Notes: generated by a model not told the origin, from the letters alone. 64,000 bases of DNA from Gammaproteobacteria bacterium (GCA_016707425.1 JADJHU010000015.1:186001-250000); one strand, 5' to 3'. Shown: positions 35,687 to 46,275, counted from the first letter of the stretch. A program made the numbers and translations.

Positions 35687-36673
35687 TCAGTTCCTCCGCA
35701 CGCCGTCGGTGCGCTCGATGCGCACCACGTCGCCCTTGTCACCACCCAGGCGCAATTCGGCCGCGCCGAACAGCCGGTCCACGATGTAGTACGGCGAACG
35801 GAAGCGGTAGTTCACAAGCTGGCCGTCGCCCTGCGCGCCGATTACGAACAGCGGCGGCAACTCACCTTGGGCGATGCCGTCCGGGAACTGGATATAGACC
35901 TTCTCTCCATCGTCGAAGGCGCGCAGCGGCTTTCCACGCCGGATTGCTGCCGCCGATCGCGTAGCGAAACCGGATGCGCTCCAACGACAGGCCCGTTTCG
36001 ACCGGCACGGCGCTCTGCGCCGTCTGCGCCTGGCGCTGCAAGGCCAGCATCCGGTCTCTCGGGTAGTCCCAGGATATCGAGGCCATCCACGCTTTGTCGG
36101 TAGAGGTCAGCTCGATCAGGTAGGTGCGACGGCTGGTGGTGATGACCAGATTGGTCTTGAGGCCGGATCGCACCGGCTTGACCAGCACATTGACGCGCAG
36201 CTCGTCGCCGGCGCCGCTGGACGTGTCCCCGACGATCCATCGCACTGTATCGCCAGCGGCAACCGTCATCAGTTCCTCGCCCGGCTGCAACGAGATGACC
36301 GTCACCCTGCCCGGACTCGCATAGACCTGATAGAGCGCCCCTTCGGTGAACGGCCACACCTGGATTGCGTTCACGTAACCCTCGCGCGTGGGTGCAACGC
36401 GCGCTTCCTCATTGGCGAGAGACACGCGCACGCGCTCGTCGGCCGGCTCCGGAACCACAGCCGGCACATCCAAGACAGGTGCCGGCTTCAACTCTCCCGG
36501 CAGCGGCAATTGCTCGGGCACCGCCACTACCTCAACCGGCTTGGCCGCTCGGGCAAAGGCTGCGCCTGCACCACTTCATCAAGGGTAATGGCTGGCGGCT
36601 TGCGCGGTGTGGCGCAGCCGACCAACGCACAGACGAACGGCACGAAAGCGTAAAGACGCAAAGACGGATTCAT
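35687..36673 (-). pseudogene. trbG: TrbG/VirB9-like conjugal transfer protein, frameshifted
   Basis: The N-terminal 48 residues (ATG 36673; lipoprotein-type signal ending LVGCATP) are in one frame. The central VirB9 region (VNAIQVWPFTEGALYQVY, WIVGDTSSGAGDELRVNVLVKP) is in a second. The C-terminal part (FDDGEKVYIQFP, YRFRSPYYIVDRLFGAAELR) is in a third and ends at 35687. Breaks are near 36546-36550 (one base lost) and 35931-35933 (one base gained in a T run). TrbG is the outer-membrane-proximal ring partner of TrbI. Start overlaps the trbF stop; stop is 2 bp from trbI. Confidence 0.85.
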
Positions 36674-37372
36674 GGCCTGTCTCCTTCGGTAGAGTCGAGT
36701 TCCCGGCTCCACGACAAGCCGTTGACGTAGATACCCAGCGGATTGCGGCGCAGTCGTTCTTCGGTGCGGGGTGGTTGCAAGACGATGGACACCACTGCGG
36801 TCCAGCGTTCCAGCCCGGCGGCACTGCCACCGACGAAACGGCGCTCGGTCCAGCGCACCTGGAACGACGCATCGCTCGCGCGCACAACGCTGGTGATCTG
36901 CACTGTGACCGTCTCCTGCCGATGCGCGCGAACGGATCGTTGGCCCGCGCGTGGTCGTTGAGCACGGCAGCGCCGCGGTCGGTGGTGTAGTCGTAGGCGT
37001 CAGCCAGTTCTGCCGCACGATGATCGGGTCGATGGACAGGGAGCGAACCAACGTAATGAAGCGCGCGACGTAGTGCGCCGTCTGTGCATCATTGGGTTGG
37101 TACGGTGTTGCCGCTTCGCCCACGGCGCGCACCTGGCCGGCGCTGTCCACCTCCACCACGTAGGGCGTGACAATGGATTGTGCCGAGCGCCACACGAGTC
37201 CACCGGCCATCAACAGCGCGAGCGCAAGACAGCCGAAGGCCATCATTCGCCAGTTCTTCGCTTGGACACGCGCCGAACCAATGCGCTCATCCCACACCTG
37301 CGCAGCCGCCTGATATGGGGTAGCCGGCTGCGGCGTATCGGCATAGCGCACCTGCGCTCGTTTGAATCGCAT
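36670..37372 (-). pseudogene. trbF: TrbF/VirB8-like conjugal transfer protein, frameshifted
   Basis: An inner-membrane VirB8-like assembly protein. The first frame gives MRFKRAQVRYADTP, one membrane segment (about residues 44-62) and SIDPIIVRQNWL. The middle (NDHARANDPFARIG) and C-terminal (QITSVVRASDASFQVRWTE, GIYVNGLSWSREL) parts lie in other frames. Single-base losses near 36999-37001 and 36914-36917 restore one continuous protein of about 235 residues. The stop overlaps the trbG ATG. Confidence 0.83.
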
Positions 37373-37387
37373 CGAGTGTTCTCCCGG

Positions 37388-38729
37388 TCAGGTCGATGGG
37401 TCATTCAGGCTCGGGCCGCTGCTATGTTCGCCGCCATCACCGCCGCGCAGCGTGGGCCGCGGTGGTAGCGGCATGGGAAAGCTGCTGACGGCGATGCAGC
37501 CGCTTTGCCCACTGCGGTTGCGCGCTGCCGGACGTAGCATCGCCCCGCAGGGCATTGCCACCAGCCGTCGAGCCGGAAGCAGGACTGACTGCTGCGGCTG
37601 CTCGGTCGCGCAGCGAGCGAGCGCCGGCGGCTACCGTTGCCCTACGGTCTGCACGCCAGTCCGGGCGACGTTGCCCAAGCCAGCCGCAGCACCCCGGAGG
37701 CCTCCGCCAGCAGCGGCAGAGCCGGCACCGAACGCGGTCCTGGCGCTGCTGGCCGTTGAAGCCACCGAACGCACACCGCTGGTGGTCATGCGGGCCGCGC
37801 CGGGCGCCATGCGTGCGCCGGCCGCGACCGCGCTTCCTACGCCACTTGCCACTGCGCCCACGCCGACGGCCGTTCCAGCGACGGCCAGCGCCGTACCCGC
37901 TGCGGCACCAGCGCCGAGTTGCGGCGAACCGGAAACCAGACCCGTCGCAATTCCCGGTCCGAAGATCCCGAGCGCCAGCATCGCCAGCGACGCCAACATG
38001 ATGACCAGCGCGTGGTCGATGGAGGGCTCTGCCGGCGCCACCTGGAACTCCGCGAACAGCCCAGTGCCAATGCCGACGATCACTGCCAGCACCAGCACCT
38101 TGATTCCCGACGACACCACGTTGCCCAGCACCTTCTCGGCCAGGAATGCGGTCTTGTTCCACAGAGCGAATGGCACCAGCACGAATCCGGCCAGTGTCGT
38201 CAGCTTGAACTCGATTAACGTGATGAATAACTGGATCGCCAGCACGAAGAAACTGAGGATCACCACGAGCCAGGGCGAGAAACAGTACGACGATGGCATC
38301 GAGGTTCAGGAATACCTCGGGGAATCCGGCCAGATCGCCAATCTGCGTGAGGATTGGCGCCCCGGCGTCGGTGCCAACCTTGGCGAGCCGGCCGGGTTGC
38401 AGAAACTCGGCCGCGGTGATCGTCGAGCCAGACGCCATCAACCCTAGACCGGCGAACGAGCGGAACAGAATGCTTGCCAGCCAGTTGAAGTTGCCGATGA
38501 TGAAGGCGAAGGTGCCGACGTAAAGCACCTTGCGGATCAGCTTGGCGATCACGTCGTCGCCCTGCCCCGAGGCATGGCCCATCGCCCAATAAAGGCCCGC
38601 GATAGTCATGTCGATGACCACCAGCGTTGCCGTGAGGAACGCCACCTCGCCACCCAGCAGCCCGAATCCTGAGTCGATATAGTTGGAAAAAACGATCAGG
38701 AACCGATCAATAACCGAGATGTCGTCCAC
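37388..38729 (-). pseudogene. trbL: TrbL/VirB6-like conjugal transfer protein, frameshifted
   Basis: A polytopic inner-membrane component of the secretion channel. The first frame (from ATG 38729) carries the family start IDRFLIVFSNYIDSGFGLLGGEV and several membrane helices to LDAIVVLFLAL. The second (38299 to 37631 region) carries LSFFVLAIQLFITLIEFKLTT and an Ala/Gly-rich C-terminal domain. The tail (QWAKRLHRRQQLSHAATTAAHA) returns to the first frame, then shifts again before the stop at 37388. Breaks are near 38273-38275 (extra base in a C run on the coding strand), 37635 and 37443. No TrbK gene is seen next to it. Confidence 0.83.
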
Positions 38730-38743
38730 GGCGCGCCTCGTCC

Positions 38744-39507
38744 TTAGCGGCTATAGAACGCTACGGATTGCGGCGTATAAGGCGTGCCATCACCCAGGAA
38801 CCGACGCCGAACCTCGCGGGCGCGCTCCGTAGCAGCCGCCTGCCGCGCCAGTTCAATGCTGCGGCCCGATTCTGGGTCAGTTGAAGCTGTTGCGCCTGAA
38901 TGGACTGCTTGGCCTGCAACGCCAGAAGCTGATTGGTCGCCTGCATCGCTTGCAAGGCGCCGGCAGCCGACTGGCTGCGACCGACCAGATCGGCAAGCAC
39001 TCCTTCGTCGGCCGACAGGTTCTGCGACACCTGCGCCTGCATCCGCATCGTGGTGTGCAGCCCATCGAGCGTGTGCTGCCACCGCTCGCGCGCGTCCTGG
39101 GCCATGCGATCGCCAGTAACACTCGCGGCGTACTCGCGCGGATAGAGCCGCGCGAACTCACGGTCGATGCTGGTCACGTCATAGGCCAAGCCTCGCGCCT
39201 CGGCTATCAACCGCTCGGAGGTTGCCAGAGTCGAGCGCAGCCGATTGACCACGTTGTAGTCGAGGCTCGCCAGATTGCGCGCCTGGTTCACGAGCATCTG
39301 CGCTTCGTTTTGGAGCTGGCGCACCTGATTGTTGATCTGCTCCAACGTGCGCGTCGCGGTCAGGATGTTCTGTGCGAGGTTCGACGGGTCGAGCACGATG
39401 TCGCCAAGACCAAACAGGGCGTATGCCGGCTGCACGGCACCAAAGGCGATCACGCTGGCAACGGCCAGGGCTTGAATCCTGGGCTTGATGAATGACTTGA
39501 ACTTCAT
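38744..39507 (-). pseudogene. trbJ: TrbJ/VirB5-like conjugal transfer protein, frameshifted near the C terminus
   Basis: An exported protein with a signal peptide ending VQPAYA. Its helical body (LDPSNLAQNILTATRTLEQINNQV, QNEAQMLVNQARNLASL) is typical of TrbJ, the VirB5-like pilus-tip or exclusion-target protein. A one-base loss near 38855 moves the conserved end (ARQAAATERAREVRRRFLGDG then PYTPQSVAFYSR) to another frame, ending at 38744. The ATG overlaps the trbE stop. The restored C-terminal motif RRRFLGDG-PYTP also occurs in the EexN-like lipoprotein of this element. Confidence 0.87.
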
Positions 39508-41927
39508 GATGGATCTCCTTCGGAAAGGTAACGGTCGATCAATGTGGCGGCCCAATCGAGGCCGCGATGACGCAGCCAGGCGGCCGCGAAGTCGGAAGGT
39601 GGAACCGACGCCCATACGTCGTCGATGTCGCGCTGGTCCTGCGGCGTCGAGGCACCGGCGAACGCCAGCGCAACCGGCCCCAATCCAAGATCAAAGAGGC
39701 GATTTCCGAGGCGCGACTGGTAGTAGTAGTCGCGCTTGGGCTGGGCGTTGGCGATTATCTCGATCTGTCGATCGTTGAGACCGAGGCCCCGATAGACCGG
39801 GCGCAACTGCGGTTCGGTGGCCTGCGGATTGGGCAGGATGATGCGACTCGGGCAGCTCTCCATGACCGTTGGCGCGATGCTGGACTCCTGAATGTCGGCC
39901 AAGGACTGCGTATCGAAGATGACCGACACTCGTTTCTTGCGCAGCGTCTTGAGCCACTGCCGCAACCTCCCCGCGAACACCGGGTCGTCGAGGAACATCC
40001 ATGCCTCGCCGAGAAGCAGCAAGGTTGGCGCTCCATCGAATCGTTCCTCTAAGCGCGCAAACAGGTAACCGAGCACCGCCAGCACCGCGGCACGACTACC
40101 CATCAGTTCTTCCATCTCGAAGCACTGCACGTTGGCCGTTCCGAGCTTGTCCTGGTCCGCGTCCAGCAACCGGCCTTGTGCTCCACCGAGCACATAGGGC
40201 GCCAGCGCCTGACGCAGCGCATTGCTCTGCAAGAGCACCGAGAACCCGGTTAGCGTGCGTTGCCCGACTGGCGCACCGGCGAGACTTTCCAGCGCCGACC
40301 ATATGGCCGCCTTCTCATCCGGACCGACGCTCACGCCCTCGTGCTGCATCCGGCCTTCGAGCCATTCGGCAGCCCAGGCGCGATATCCTTCCTCGTCGAT
40401 GCGAGCCAATGGCTGGAAGGCAATGTCGCCATCGGTTCCAAGGTCGTAGTGCTCGCCGACCAGGCCCAGGATGGTGGCTCGCAGCGAGCGTCCGATATCG
40501 AAGGCGAAGATGCGGGAACCCGGATAGCGGCGGAACTGCATCGCCAGGGTTGCGATCAGTACCGACTTGCCCATGCCGGTCGGCCCCACGACCATCGTGT
40601 GCCCCACATCGCCAACATGCGTCACCAGCCGGAACGGGGTCGCGCCATCGGTGCGGGTGACGATCAGCGGCGGGCCGTCGAGGTGCGCGTTCCGCTCCTG
40701 GCCTGCCCACACCGCTGACACCGGCATGATGTGCGCCAGGTTCAGTGTCGAGACGATGGGCTGGCGCACGTTGGCGTAGGCATTGCCCGGAATCGAGGAC
40801 AACCACGCTTCCACTGCGTTTAGGGTTTCCGGAATCGTGACGAATCCCCGTCCCTGAATTGCCCGCTCCACCTGCCGCAGCCTCTCGTCCGCTACCGCAG
40901 CATCCGCATCGAGCACGGTTACCGTGGTCGTGACGTAACCGAAGGCCACGGCATCGCTGCCAAGCTCCTGCAGGGCGGCATCGGCGTCAGCCGCCTTGTT
41001 GCTGGCATCCGTATCCACCAACGGACTTTCTTGCTGAAAGATCGTCTCGCGCAGCAACGCGACGACGTTCTTGCGCTTGGCAAACCACTGGCGACGCAGG
41101 CGGCCAAGTTCCTTCTCGGCCTCGGCCTTGTCCATGCACAGGAAACGTGTACTCCAGCGGTAGGCGAAGCCCAGGCGATTCAGGTCATCAAGCAACCCCG
41201 GCCAGCTCGGAGTCGGAAAGCCCCGCACGGAAGTCACTCTCAGATGTACGTCACCCAGCCGCGGCGCCAATCCCCCGCTCAACGGGGAGTCTGCAAGCAA
41301 CGCATCGAGGTAGAACGGGCTGTCCGGAACGGCGACGCGATGGCGGCGCGTGGAGATGGTCGAGTGCAGGTAAGTCAGCGTCTCGCTGTCGTCGAGCCAG
41401 GCGATCTCCGGCAACACGCCGTCGAGCAGGTCGAACCGGCGGTCGGTCTCTGCCATGAAGGCCGTCAGTCGTTCTCGCCAGTCCACGCCGCCCGTGGCGG
41501 TGTTCTCATAGAGCAGCTTCGCGGCACGGTCGCGGGAATCCTCCGGCGGCAGATACATCAGCGTCAGGTGATAGCTGCTCTCGAAGTGGCTCTGGTCTTC
41601 CTCGAACGCTGCGCGACGTTCCTCATCCACCAGCCATGACAGCGGTTCGGGAAACTCCGACTGCGGATAGCCAGCGGCAGGGCGGCGCTCGGCCTCCACG
41701 AACAATGCCCAGCCGGAGCCCAGCCGGCGCAGCGCGTTGTTCAGCCGCGCGGCCGTGGCGATCAGCTCGCCCTGCGTGGCGCTGTCAAGGTCCGGCCCGC
41801 GAAAGCGGGCCGTCCTCTGGAACGAGCCGTCCTTGTTGAGCACCACGCCCGGTGCCACCAACCCCGCCCAAGGCAGCCAGTCAGAAAGCAACGCCGGCCG
41901 CCGGCGATATTCAGCGAGGTTCAGCAC
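39504..41927 (-). CDS. trbE: TrbE/VirB4-family conjugation ATPase
   Basis: An intact 807-residue VirB4 ATPase that powers pilus assembly. The N-terminal half is the CagE/TrbE/VirB family region (MLNLAEYRRRPALLSDWLPWAGLV). The C-terminal half has Walker A VGPTGMGKSVLIATLA, Walker B TLLLLGEAWMFLDDP, and FDTQSLADIQESSIAPTVMESC. The frame is completely open, unlike its downstream neighbours. Four-base overlap with trbJ; 10 bp from trbD. Confidence 0.96.
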   Translation of the reverse strand: MLNLAEYRRRPALLSDWLPWAGLVAPGVVLNKDGSFQRTARFRGPDLDSATQGELIATAARLNNALRRLGSGWALFVEAERRPAAGYPQSEFPEPLSWLVDEERRAAFEEDQSHFESSYHLTLMYLPPEDSRDRAAKLLYENTATGGVDWRERLTAFMAETDRRFDLLDGVLPEIAWLDDSETLTYLHSTISTRRHRVAVPDSPFYLDALLADSPLSGGLAPRLGDVHLRVTSVRGFPTPSWPGLLDDLNRLGFAYRWSTRFLCMDKAEAEKELGRLRRQWFAKRKNVVALLRETIFQQESPLVDTDASNKAADADAALQELGSDAVAFGYVTTTVTVLDADAAVADERLRQVERAIQGRGFVTIPETLNAVEAWLSSIPGNAYANVRQPIVSTLNLAHIMPVSAVWAGQERNAHLDGPPLIVTRTDGATPFRLVTHVGDVGHTMVVGPTGMGKSVLIATLAMQFRRYPGSRIFAFDIGRSLRATILGLVGEHYDLGTDGDIAFQPLARIDEEGYRAWAAEWLEGRMQHEGVSVGPDEKAAIWSALESLAGAPVGQRTLTGFSVLLQSNALRQALAPYVLGGAQGRLLDADQDKLGTANVQCFEMEELMGSRAAVLAVLGYLFARLEERFDGAPTLLLLGEAWMFLDDPVFAGRLRQWLKTLRKKRVSVIFDTQSLADIQESSIAPTVMESCPSRIILPNPQATEPQLRPVYRGLGLNDRQIEIIANAQPKRDYYYQSRLGNRLFDLGLGPVALAFAGASTPQDQRDIDDVWASVPPSDFAAAWLRHRGLDWAATLIDRYLSEGDPS

Positions 41928-41937
41928 GATGCCAGCC

Positions 41938-42210
41938 TCATACGTCTAGCAACGGCTTGTGCCGCAAGTGACGCGCGAACACCGGCATGAACTGCGCGTC
42001 CGAGCGCGCACCCCACACCGCCAGGGCATGACCGACAATCCACAACACCAGCCCAACGATCCACAGTTGCAGGCCCAGCCCCACAGCAGCGGCCAGCGTG
42101 CCGTTGGCGATCGCCACGGTGCGCGGCGCACCTCCCAATAGGATCGGCTCGGTCAGTGATCGGTGCACCGGCACCTCGAAACCGGCGGCGAACTCGGCAG
42201 ATTCGCTCAT
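41938..42210 (-). CDS. trbD: TrbD/VirB3-like conjugal transfer protein
   Basis: A 90-residue inner-membrane protein. The conserved TrbD start EVPVHRSLTEPILLGGAPR is followed by one long hydrophobic hairpin (residues about 31-65) and a FMPVFARHLRHK tail. ATG 42210 overlaps the trbC stop. VirB3-like proteins work next to the VirB4 ATPase, here the next gene. Confidence 0.93.
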   Translation of the reverse strand: MSESAEFAAGFEVPVHRSLTEPILLGGAPRTVAIANGTLAAAVGLGLQLWIVGLVLWIVGHALAVWGARSDAQFMPVFARHLRHKPLLDV

Positions 42211-42560
42211 GCCACCACCGCCCCGCCGGAGAACGAGAAGAACGACAGGAAGAACGAGGACGCAGCAAATGCGATGGACAGGCCAAACACAATCTGGATC
42301 AACTTGCGAAAGCCGCCCGATGTGTCCCCGAAGGCGAGCGCGAGGCCGGTGGCGATGATGATGATGACCGCCACAATGCGAGCCACCGGCCCCTGTATGG
42401 AATCGAGGATGGCTTGGAGCGGACCCTCCCACGGCATACTTGAGCCGGCGGCCTGCGCAGTCGAGGCAATGCAAAGCAGCAGTCCCGCGAGCATGAACGC
42501 TTGCAGGCGTGGGGCCGGATTTACGGAAACACGCAAATTCACGGATTCGGAACGGATCAT
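42207..42560 (-). CDS. trbC: TrbC/VirB2-like conjugative pilin
   Basis: A 117-residue pilin precursor. A signal peptide (hydrophobic about 22-38, cleavage after STAQAAG or nearby) precedes MPWEGPLQAILDSIQGPVARI. Two hydrophobic stretches follow (about 61-77 and 89-116) with the short polar loop GDTSGGFRK, the VirB2 pattern. In IncP systems TrbC is cyclised by the TraF peptidase, and a traF gene is present at 62184-62750. ATG 42560 overlaps the trbB stop. Confidence 0.93.
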   Translation of the reverse strand: MIRSESVNLRVSVNPAPRLQAFMLAGLLLCIASTAQAAGSSMPWEGPLQAILDSIQGPVARIVAVIIIIATGLALAFGDTSGGFRKLIQIVFGLSIAFAASSFFLSFFSFSGGAVVA

Positions 42561-43570
42561 CGGTGCTCTCCATCGTTCGTTGAGGAAATCAGCGGATGCG
42601 CAACGGCCAGCGTTTCGTTGAGCTGGTAGCCGTGGCTGTCGAATCCCGTCACACAAGCCACGGTCTGGACTTGGCGGGCACGGCCGCGCCCGGCTATGAA
42701 TACGATCACGTTCACAGCCTCGGCGATCAGCGCGCGCGGCGGCGTCATTGCAACTTCAAGGATCAGTTGTTCCAGGCGCAGCAACGCGCCGTGAGCGGAA
42801 CCGGCATGAAGGGTGGCGATGCCGCCGGGATGCCCTGTACCCCATACTTTGATTAGGTCCAGCGCCTCGCCGCCGCGCACCTCGCCGACGATCACGCGGT
42901 CGGGGCGCAGGCGCATCGTGGCGCGCACCAGCTCGGCCATCGACACTACGCCGGCACGGGTACGCAGCGGCACATGGTCGCGTGCCGTGCATTGCAGTTC
43001 CACGGTGTCTTCGAGCACCAGCACGCGATCATGCGTTGCTGCAATTTCGGCCAGCAGCGCATTGGCGAGCGTGGTCTTGCCGGTACTGGTTCCGCCCGCA
43101 ATCACGATGTTCTTGCGCTCGCGCACTGCGCAGCGCAGGAACGCCGCCTGATCGGCAGCCAGGATGCCGTCACGCACGTAGTCCGCCAGCCCGATCACAC
43201 CGACTGCGCGCTTGCGTAGCGCAAAGGCAGGCCCCGGCGCAGCCGGTGGCAAGATGCCCTCGAAGCGTTCACCCGTTTCCGGCAGCTCCGCAGTCAGCAG
43301 CGGGCGGCCGCGATGCACCTCCGTCCCGACATGGGCCGCGACGAGACGGATGATGCGCTCGCCATCGGCAGCGGACAGCGAAACGCCGGTAGCCGCTCGG
43401 CCTGTGGAAAGACGGTCGATCCACAGCGCGCCGTCGGGATTGAGCATCACTTCCACCACGTCCGGGTCTTCGAGCGCGGCAGCGATCAGCGGCCCCATCG
43501 CCGTGCGCAACATGCCGATGCGCCGGTCGAGCGACGTGGCCGACGACGATTCCAGCGGAGCGCCGCTCAC
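42557..43570 (-). CDS. trbB: TrbB/VirB11-family traffic ATPase
   Basis: A 337-residue hexameric secretion ATPase. Walker A is IAGGTSTGKTTLANALL, followed by VLEDTVELQC (Asp box), the HVPLRTRAGV segment, RLRPDRVIVGEVRGGEALD (Walker B region) and the His box GHPGGIATLHAGSA. First of the trb genes in transcription order; start overlaps the copG-like stop. Confidence 0.96.
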   Translation of the reverse strand: MSGAPLESSSATSLDRRIGMLRTAMGPLIAAALEDPDVVEVMLNPDGALWIDRLSTGRAATGVSLSAADGERIIRLVAAHVGTEVHRGRPLLTAELPETGERFEGILPPAAPGPAFALRKRAVGVIGLADYVRDGILAADQAAFLRCAVRERKNIVIAGGTSTGKTTLANALLAEIAATHDRVLVLEDTVELQCTARDHVPLRTRAGVVSMAELVRATMRLRPDRVIVGEVRGGEALDLIKVWGTGHPGGIATLHAGSAHGALLRLEQLILEVAMTPPRALIAEAVNVIVFIAGRGRARQVQTVACVTGFDSHGYQLNETLAVAHPLISSTNDGEHR

Positions 43571-44055
43571 GTGCGCGCCTCCTGCATACTTTCTGCCGAC
43601 TGCGGCGATGCGGCGGCATCGCCTGACCCGGTGCCGCCAGGCTGGATCTCCTCGTAGACGTCGCGCACGAGACTGCGCCCGCGCAGCAAATGGCGGCCAA
43701 GCTGTTCAACGAATTGTTCAAAGCGCGCCCTGCCTTGGGCCTTCGCAGCCTCCTGGTGCGCCTCGGGCAGCGGTGTACTGACCGTGAGGAAGTAGCGCAC
43801 GTACAGCGCCACCGTCTCGATCAGTATGTTCTGGTCTCGTTCCAGCTTCTCGAACTGGCGGGACAGCCGATCCAGCCGCTTCGCCATTGCCGCCTCGCGC
43901 TGGTCGCCCGCCTCGGGTGCAAGCCATGCTGACAGCGCCGCCGCCACGATGGAGGACTTGGATACCCCCTTCTTGGCAGCCAGTTCATCGAGTCGCCGCG
44001 CATGGTTTCGCTCGATAAACAGATTCATGCGATGACGGGAACGCGGCAGGTTCAT
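43567..44055 (-). CDS. CopG-type ribbon-helix-helix protein of the traG-trbB region
   Basis: A 162-residue protein whose N-terminal 50 residues have the ribbon-helix-helix pattern MNLFIERNHARRLDELAAKKGVSKSSIV in broken form (strand, helix, SKSS turn, helix). A charged helical stretch follows. Such a gene regularly sits between traG and trbB in Tn4371-like elements and probably controls the tra/trb operon or aids the coupling protein. Overlaps both neighbours by 4 bp. Confidence 0.85.
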   Translation of the reverse strand: MNLPRSRHRMNLFIERNHARRLDELAAKKGVSKSSIVAAALSAWLAPEAGDQREAAMAKRLDRLSRQFEKLERDQNILIETVALYVRYFLTVSTPLPEAHQEAAKAQGRARFEQFVEQLGRHLLRGRSLVRDVYEEIQPGGTGSGDAAASPQSAESMQEART

Positions 44056-46085
44056 AGAGGGATTCCGTCGTCAGGATCGAGAGCGGCCAGCCGTGCCGCG
44101 CGCTGCAAACGCGGGTCGAACTGGGATGGCATGGAAAGCGGCAGATCGTCGTCGTCATCGAGCAGCGCCAGATCACTACCCAACGGCTCGAACTCGGGGT
44201 TGAAGGCGTCGCCTTCTGACAGTTCCACCTGCCGCCGCAGACCGCCTTCGTCGGTATCGCCGGAAGCTGCGTCGCCAACAACCGGCACGGTCGGTGTCGG
44301 GGGAGTCGCAAGCCCGCTCCAGTCGTCCGGGCGCGAGTCCGGCACGTCGGCGTAGCGATCAGGAAACAGCACCGGCGGCGGAAGTACGCGCCGCGTGAAG
44401 TTCGCATCCTGGTAGTAGCGCAGCTTCCGCGCCTTGATTGGCAAATGGCCTGACACCATCACCACAGCCTCATCTGGCGGAAGCTGCATCACTTCGCCAG
44501 GTGTCAGCAGTGGTCGCGCCGTCTCTTGGCGCGACACCATCAGATGCCCCAGCCAAGGCGCGAGTCGGTGCCCGGCGTAGTTGCGTTGCGCGCGCAGCTC
44601 CGTGGCCGTGCCGAGAGTTTCGGAGATGCGCTTGGCCGTGCGCTCGTCGTTAGTGGCGAAGGTCACGCGCACATGGCAGTTGTCTAGGATGGCGTGATTG
44701 ACGCCGTAAGCCTTGTCGATCTGGTTCAAGCTCTGTGCGATCAGGAAACTGCGGATGCCATAGCCCGCCATGAACGCTAGGGCGCTCTCGAAGAAATCGA
44801 GCCGGCCAAGCGCGGGAAACTCGTCGAGCATCAGCAGCAGCTTGTGGCGACGTTCCACGCCATCCGACCCGTCGAGAGATTCGGTCAGGCGCCGGCCAAT
44901 CTGATTCAGGATCAGCCGGATTAGCGGCTTGGTTCGGCTGATGTCCGATGGCGGCACCACCAGATACAGCGATACCGGGTTGCGTGCCGAAATCAGGTCG
45001 GCAATGCGCCAGTCGCAGCGCGAGGTCACTTCGGCCACGGTCGGGTCGCGGTACAGGCCGAGAAAGCTCATCGCCGTGGAGAGCACGCCCGAACGCTCGT
45101 TGTCGCTCTTGTTGAGCACTTCTCGGGCGGCAGAGGCCACGACTGGATGCGGTCCGTCGTCCCGGTGGCGCGTCGCCATCATCCGGTGCAACGTAACCTC
45201 GAACGGACAGGCCGGATCGGATAGAAAGTTCGCAACCCCTCGCAGCGTCTTGTCTTCGCCGGCGTAGAGAACATGCAGGATGGCGCCCACCAGCAGCGCG
45301 TGTGAGGTCTTCTCCCAATGATTGCGTCGCTCCAGTGCTCCTTCTGGATCAACCAGGATGTCCGCGATGTTCTGCACGTCGCGCACCTCATGTGCGCCGC
45401 GCCTTACTTCGAGCAGCGGGTTGTAGCCGGCCGAGCGTGTATCGGTCGGGTTGAACAACAGACAGTATGAGAACCGCGAGCGCCATCCGGCGGTCAGGTT
45501 CCAGTTCTCGCCTTTGATGTCGTGGACCACGGCCGAGGCAGGCCACGTCAGCAAGGTCGGCACCACAAGCCCGACACCCTTGCCCGATCGCGTGGGCGCG
45601 AAGGTCAGGACGTGTTCAGGCCCTTCGTGCCGCAAATACCGGCCGCTATGCAAGCCAAGGAACACGCCTTCCGGCCCGGTGAGCCCTGCCTTACGGATCT
45701 CTGTGGCTTCGGCCCAACGTGCCGAGCCATAAGTCGTGACCAACCTAGACTGCCGCGACCGCCATACCGACATGGCGACGGCCACCACAACAGCCACCAG
45801 CCCGCTGCCGCCGGCTATCGCACCGCCGGTATCGAAGATGCCTGGAGCGTAGGCATCGAAAGAAAACCACCACTCGAACAGTCGCCAAGGGTGATAGACC
45901 GGCCTTCCAAGGAAGTCGAACCAGGGCGAGCCGAGGCGTAGCTGATAACCCAGGGCAGCGGCTGTCCATTGTGTGGCGGTCCACACGCCGACGATCACGA
46001 TGCCGAAGACGACACCGATCTGCCCGAATAGCACACCCTGACCCTGCACTGCCGCCTCCGATTTCTCCCTTGGGACACGCGACAC
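44052..46085 (-). CDS. traG: TraG/VirD4-family type IV coupling protein
   Basis: A 677-residue membrane ATPase that links the relaxosome to the secretion channel. Two N-terminal membrane segments (about residues 18-38 and 80-105), a Walker A TFAPTRSGKGVGLVVP, Walker B LLLMLDEFPALGRLD, and FLIAQSLNQIDKAYG are seen. The acidic tail (LLDDDDDLPLS) is common in this group. First gene of the tra/trb operon; a 190-bp gap upstream probably holds its promoter. Confidence 0.96.
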   Translation of the reverse strand: MSRVPREKSEAAVQGQGVLFGQIGVVFGIVIVGVWTATQWTAAALGYQLRLGSPWFDFLGRPVYHPWRLFEWWFSFDAYAPGIFDTGGAIAGGSGLVAVVVAVAMSVWRSRQSRLVTTYGSARWAEATEIRKAGLTGPEGVFLGLHSGRYLRHEGPEHVLTFAPTRSGKGVGLVVPTLLTWPASAVVHDIKGENWNLTAGWRSRFSYCLLFNPTDTRSAGYNPLLEVRRGAHEVRDVQNIADILVDPEGALERRNHWEKTSHALLVGAILHVLYAGEDKTLRGVANFLSDPACPFEVTLHRMMATRHRDDGPHPVVASAAREVLNKSDNERSGVLSTAMSFLGLYRDPTVAEVTSRCDWRIADLISARNPVSLYLVVPPSDISRTKPLIRLILNQIGRRLTESLDGSDGVERRHKLLLMLDEFPALGRLDFFESALAFMAGYGIRSFLIAQSLNQIDKAYGVNHAILDNCHVRVTFATNDERTAKRISETLGTATELRAQRNYAGHRLAPWLGHLMVSRQETARPLLTPGEVMQLPPDEAVVMVSGHLPIKARKLRYYQDANFTRRVLPPPVLFPDRYADVPDSRPDDWSGLATPPTPTVPVVGDAASGDTDEGGLRRQVELSEGDAFNPEFEPLGSDLALLDDDDDLPLSMPSQFDPRLQRAARLAALDPDDGIPL

Positions 46086-46275
46086 AAGAACGTGCCGCGG
46101 TCGTCAGGGTCGGTGCCGGATCAGTGCCGGTCAAAGACTGATATCGGAAGGAATGTCGAGAAAAAGGCAATAGTCCGCGCGAGAGCGAACAGCAGGAAAT
46201 CACCGCAAGGGATAGCGCACTTCGACGTATGGAATAAGCAGCGCGGAGCGTTCAGGCGCATCCGCTGCAACCCGA

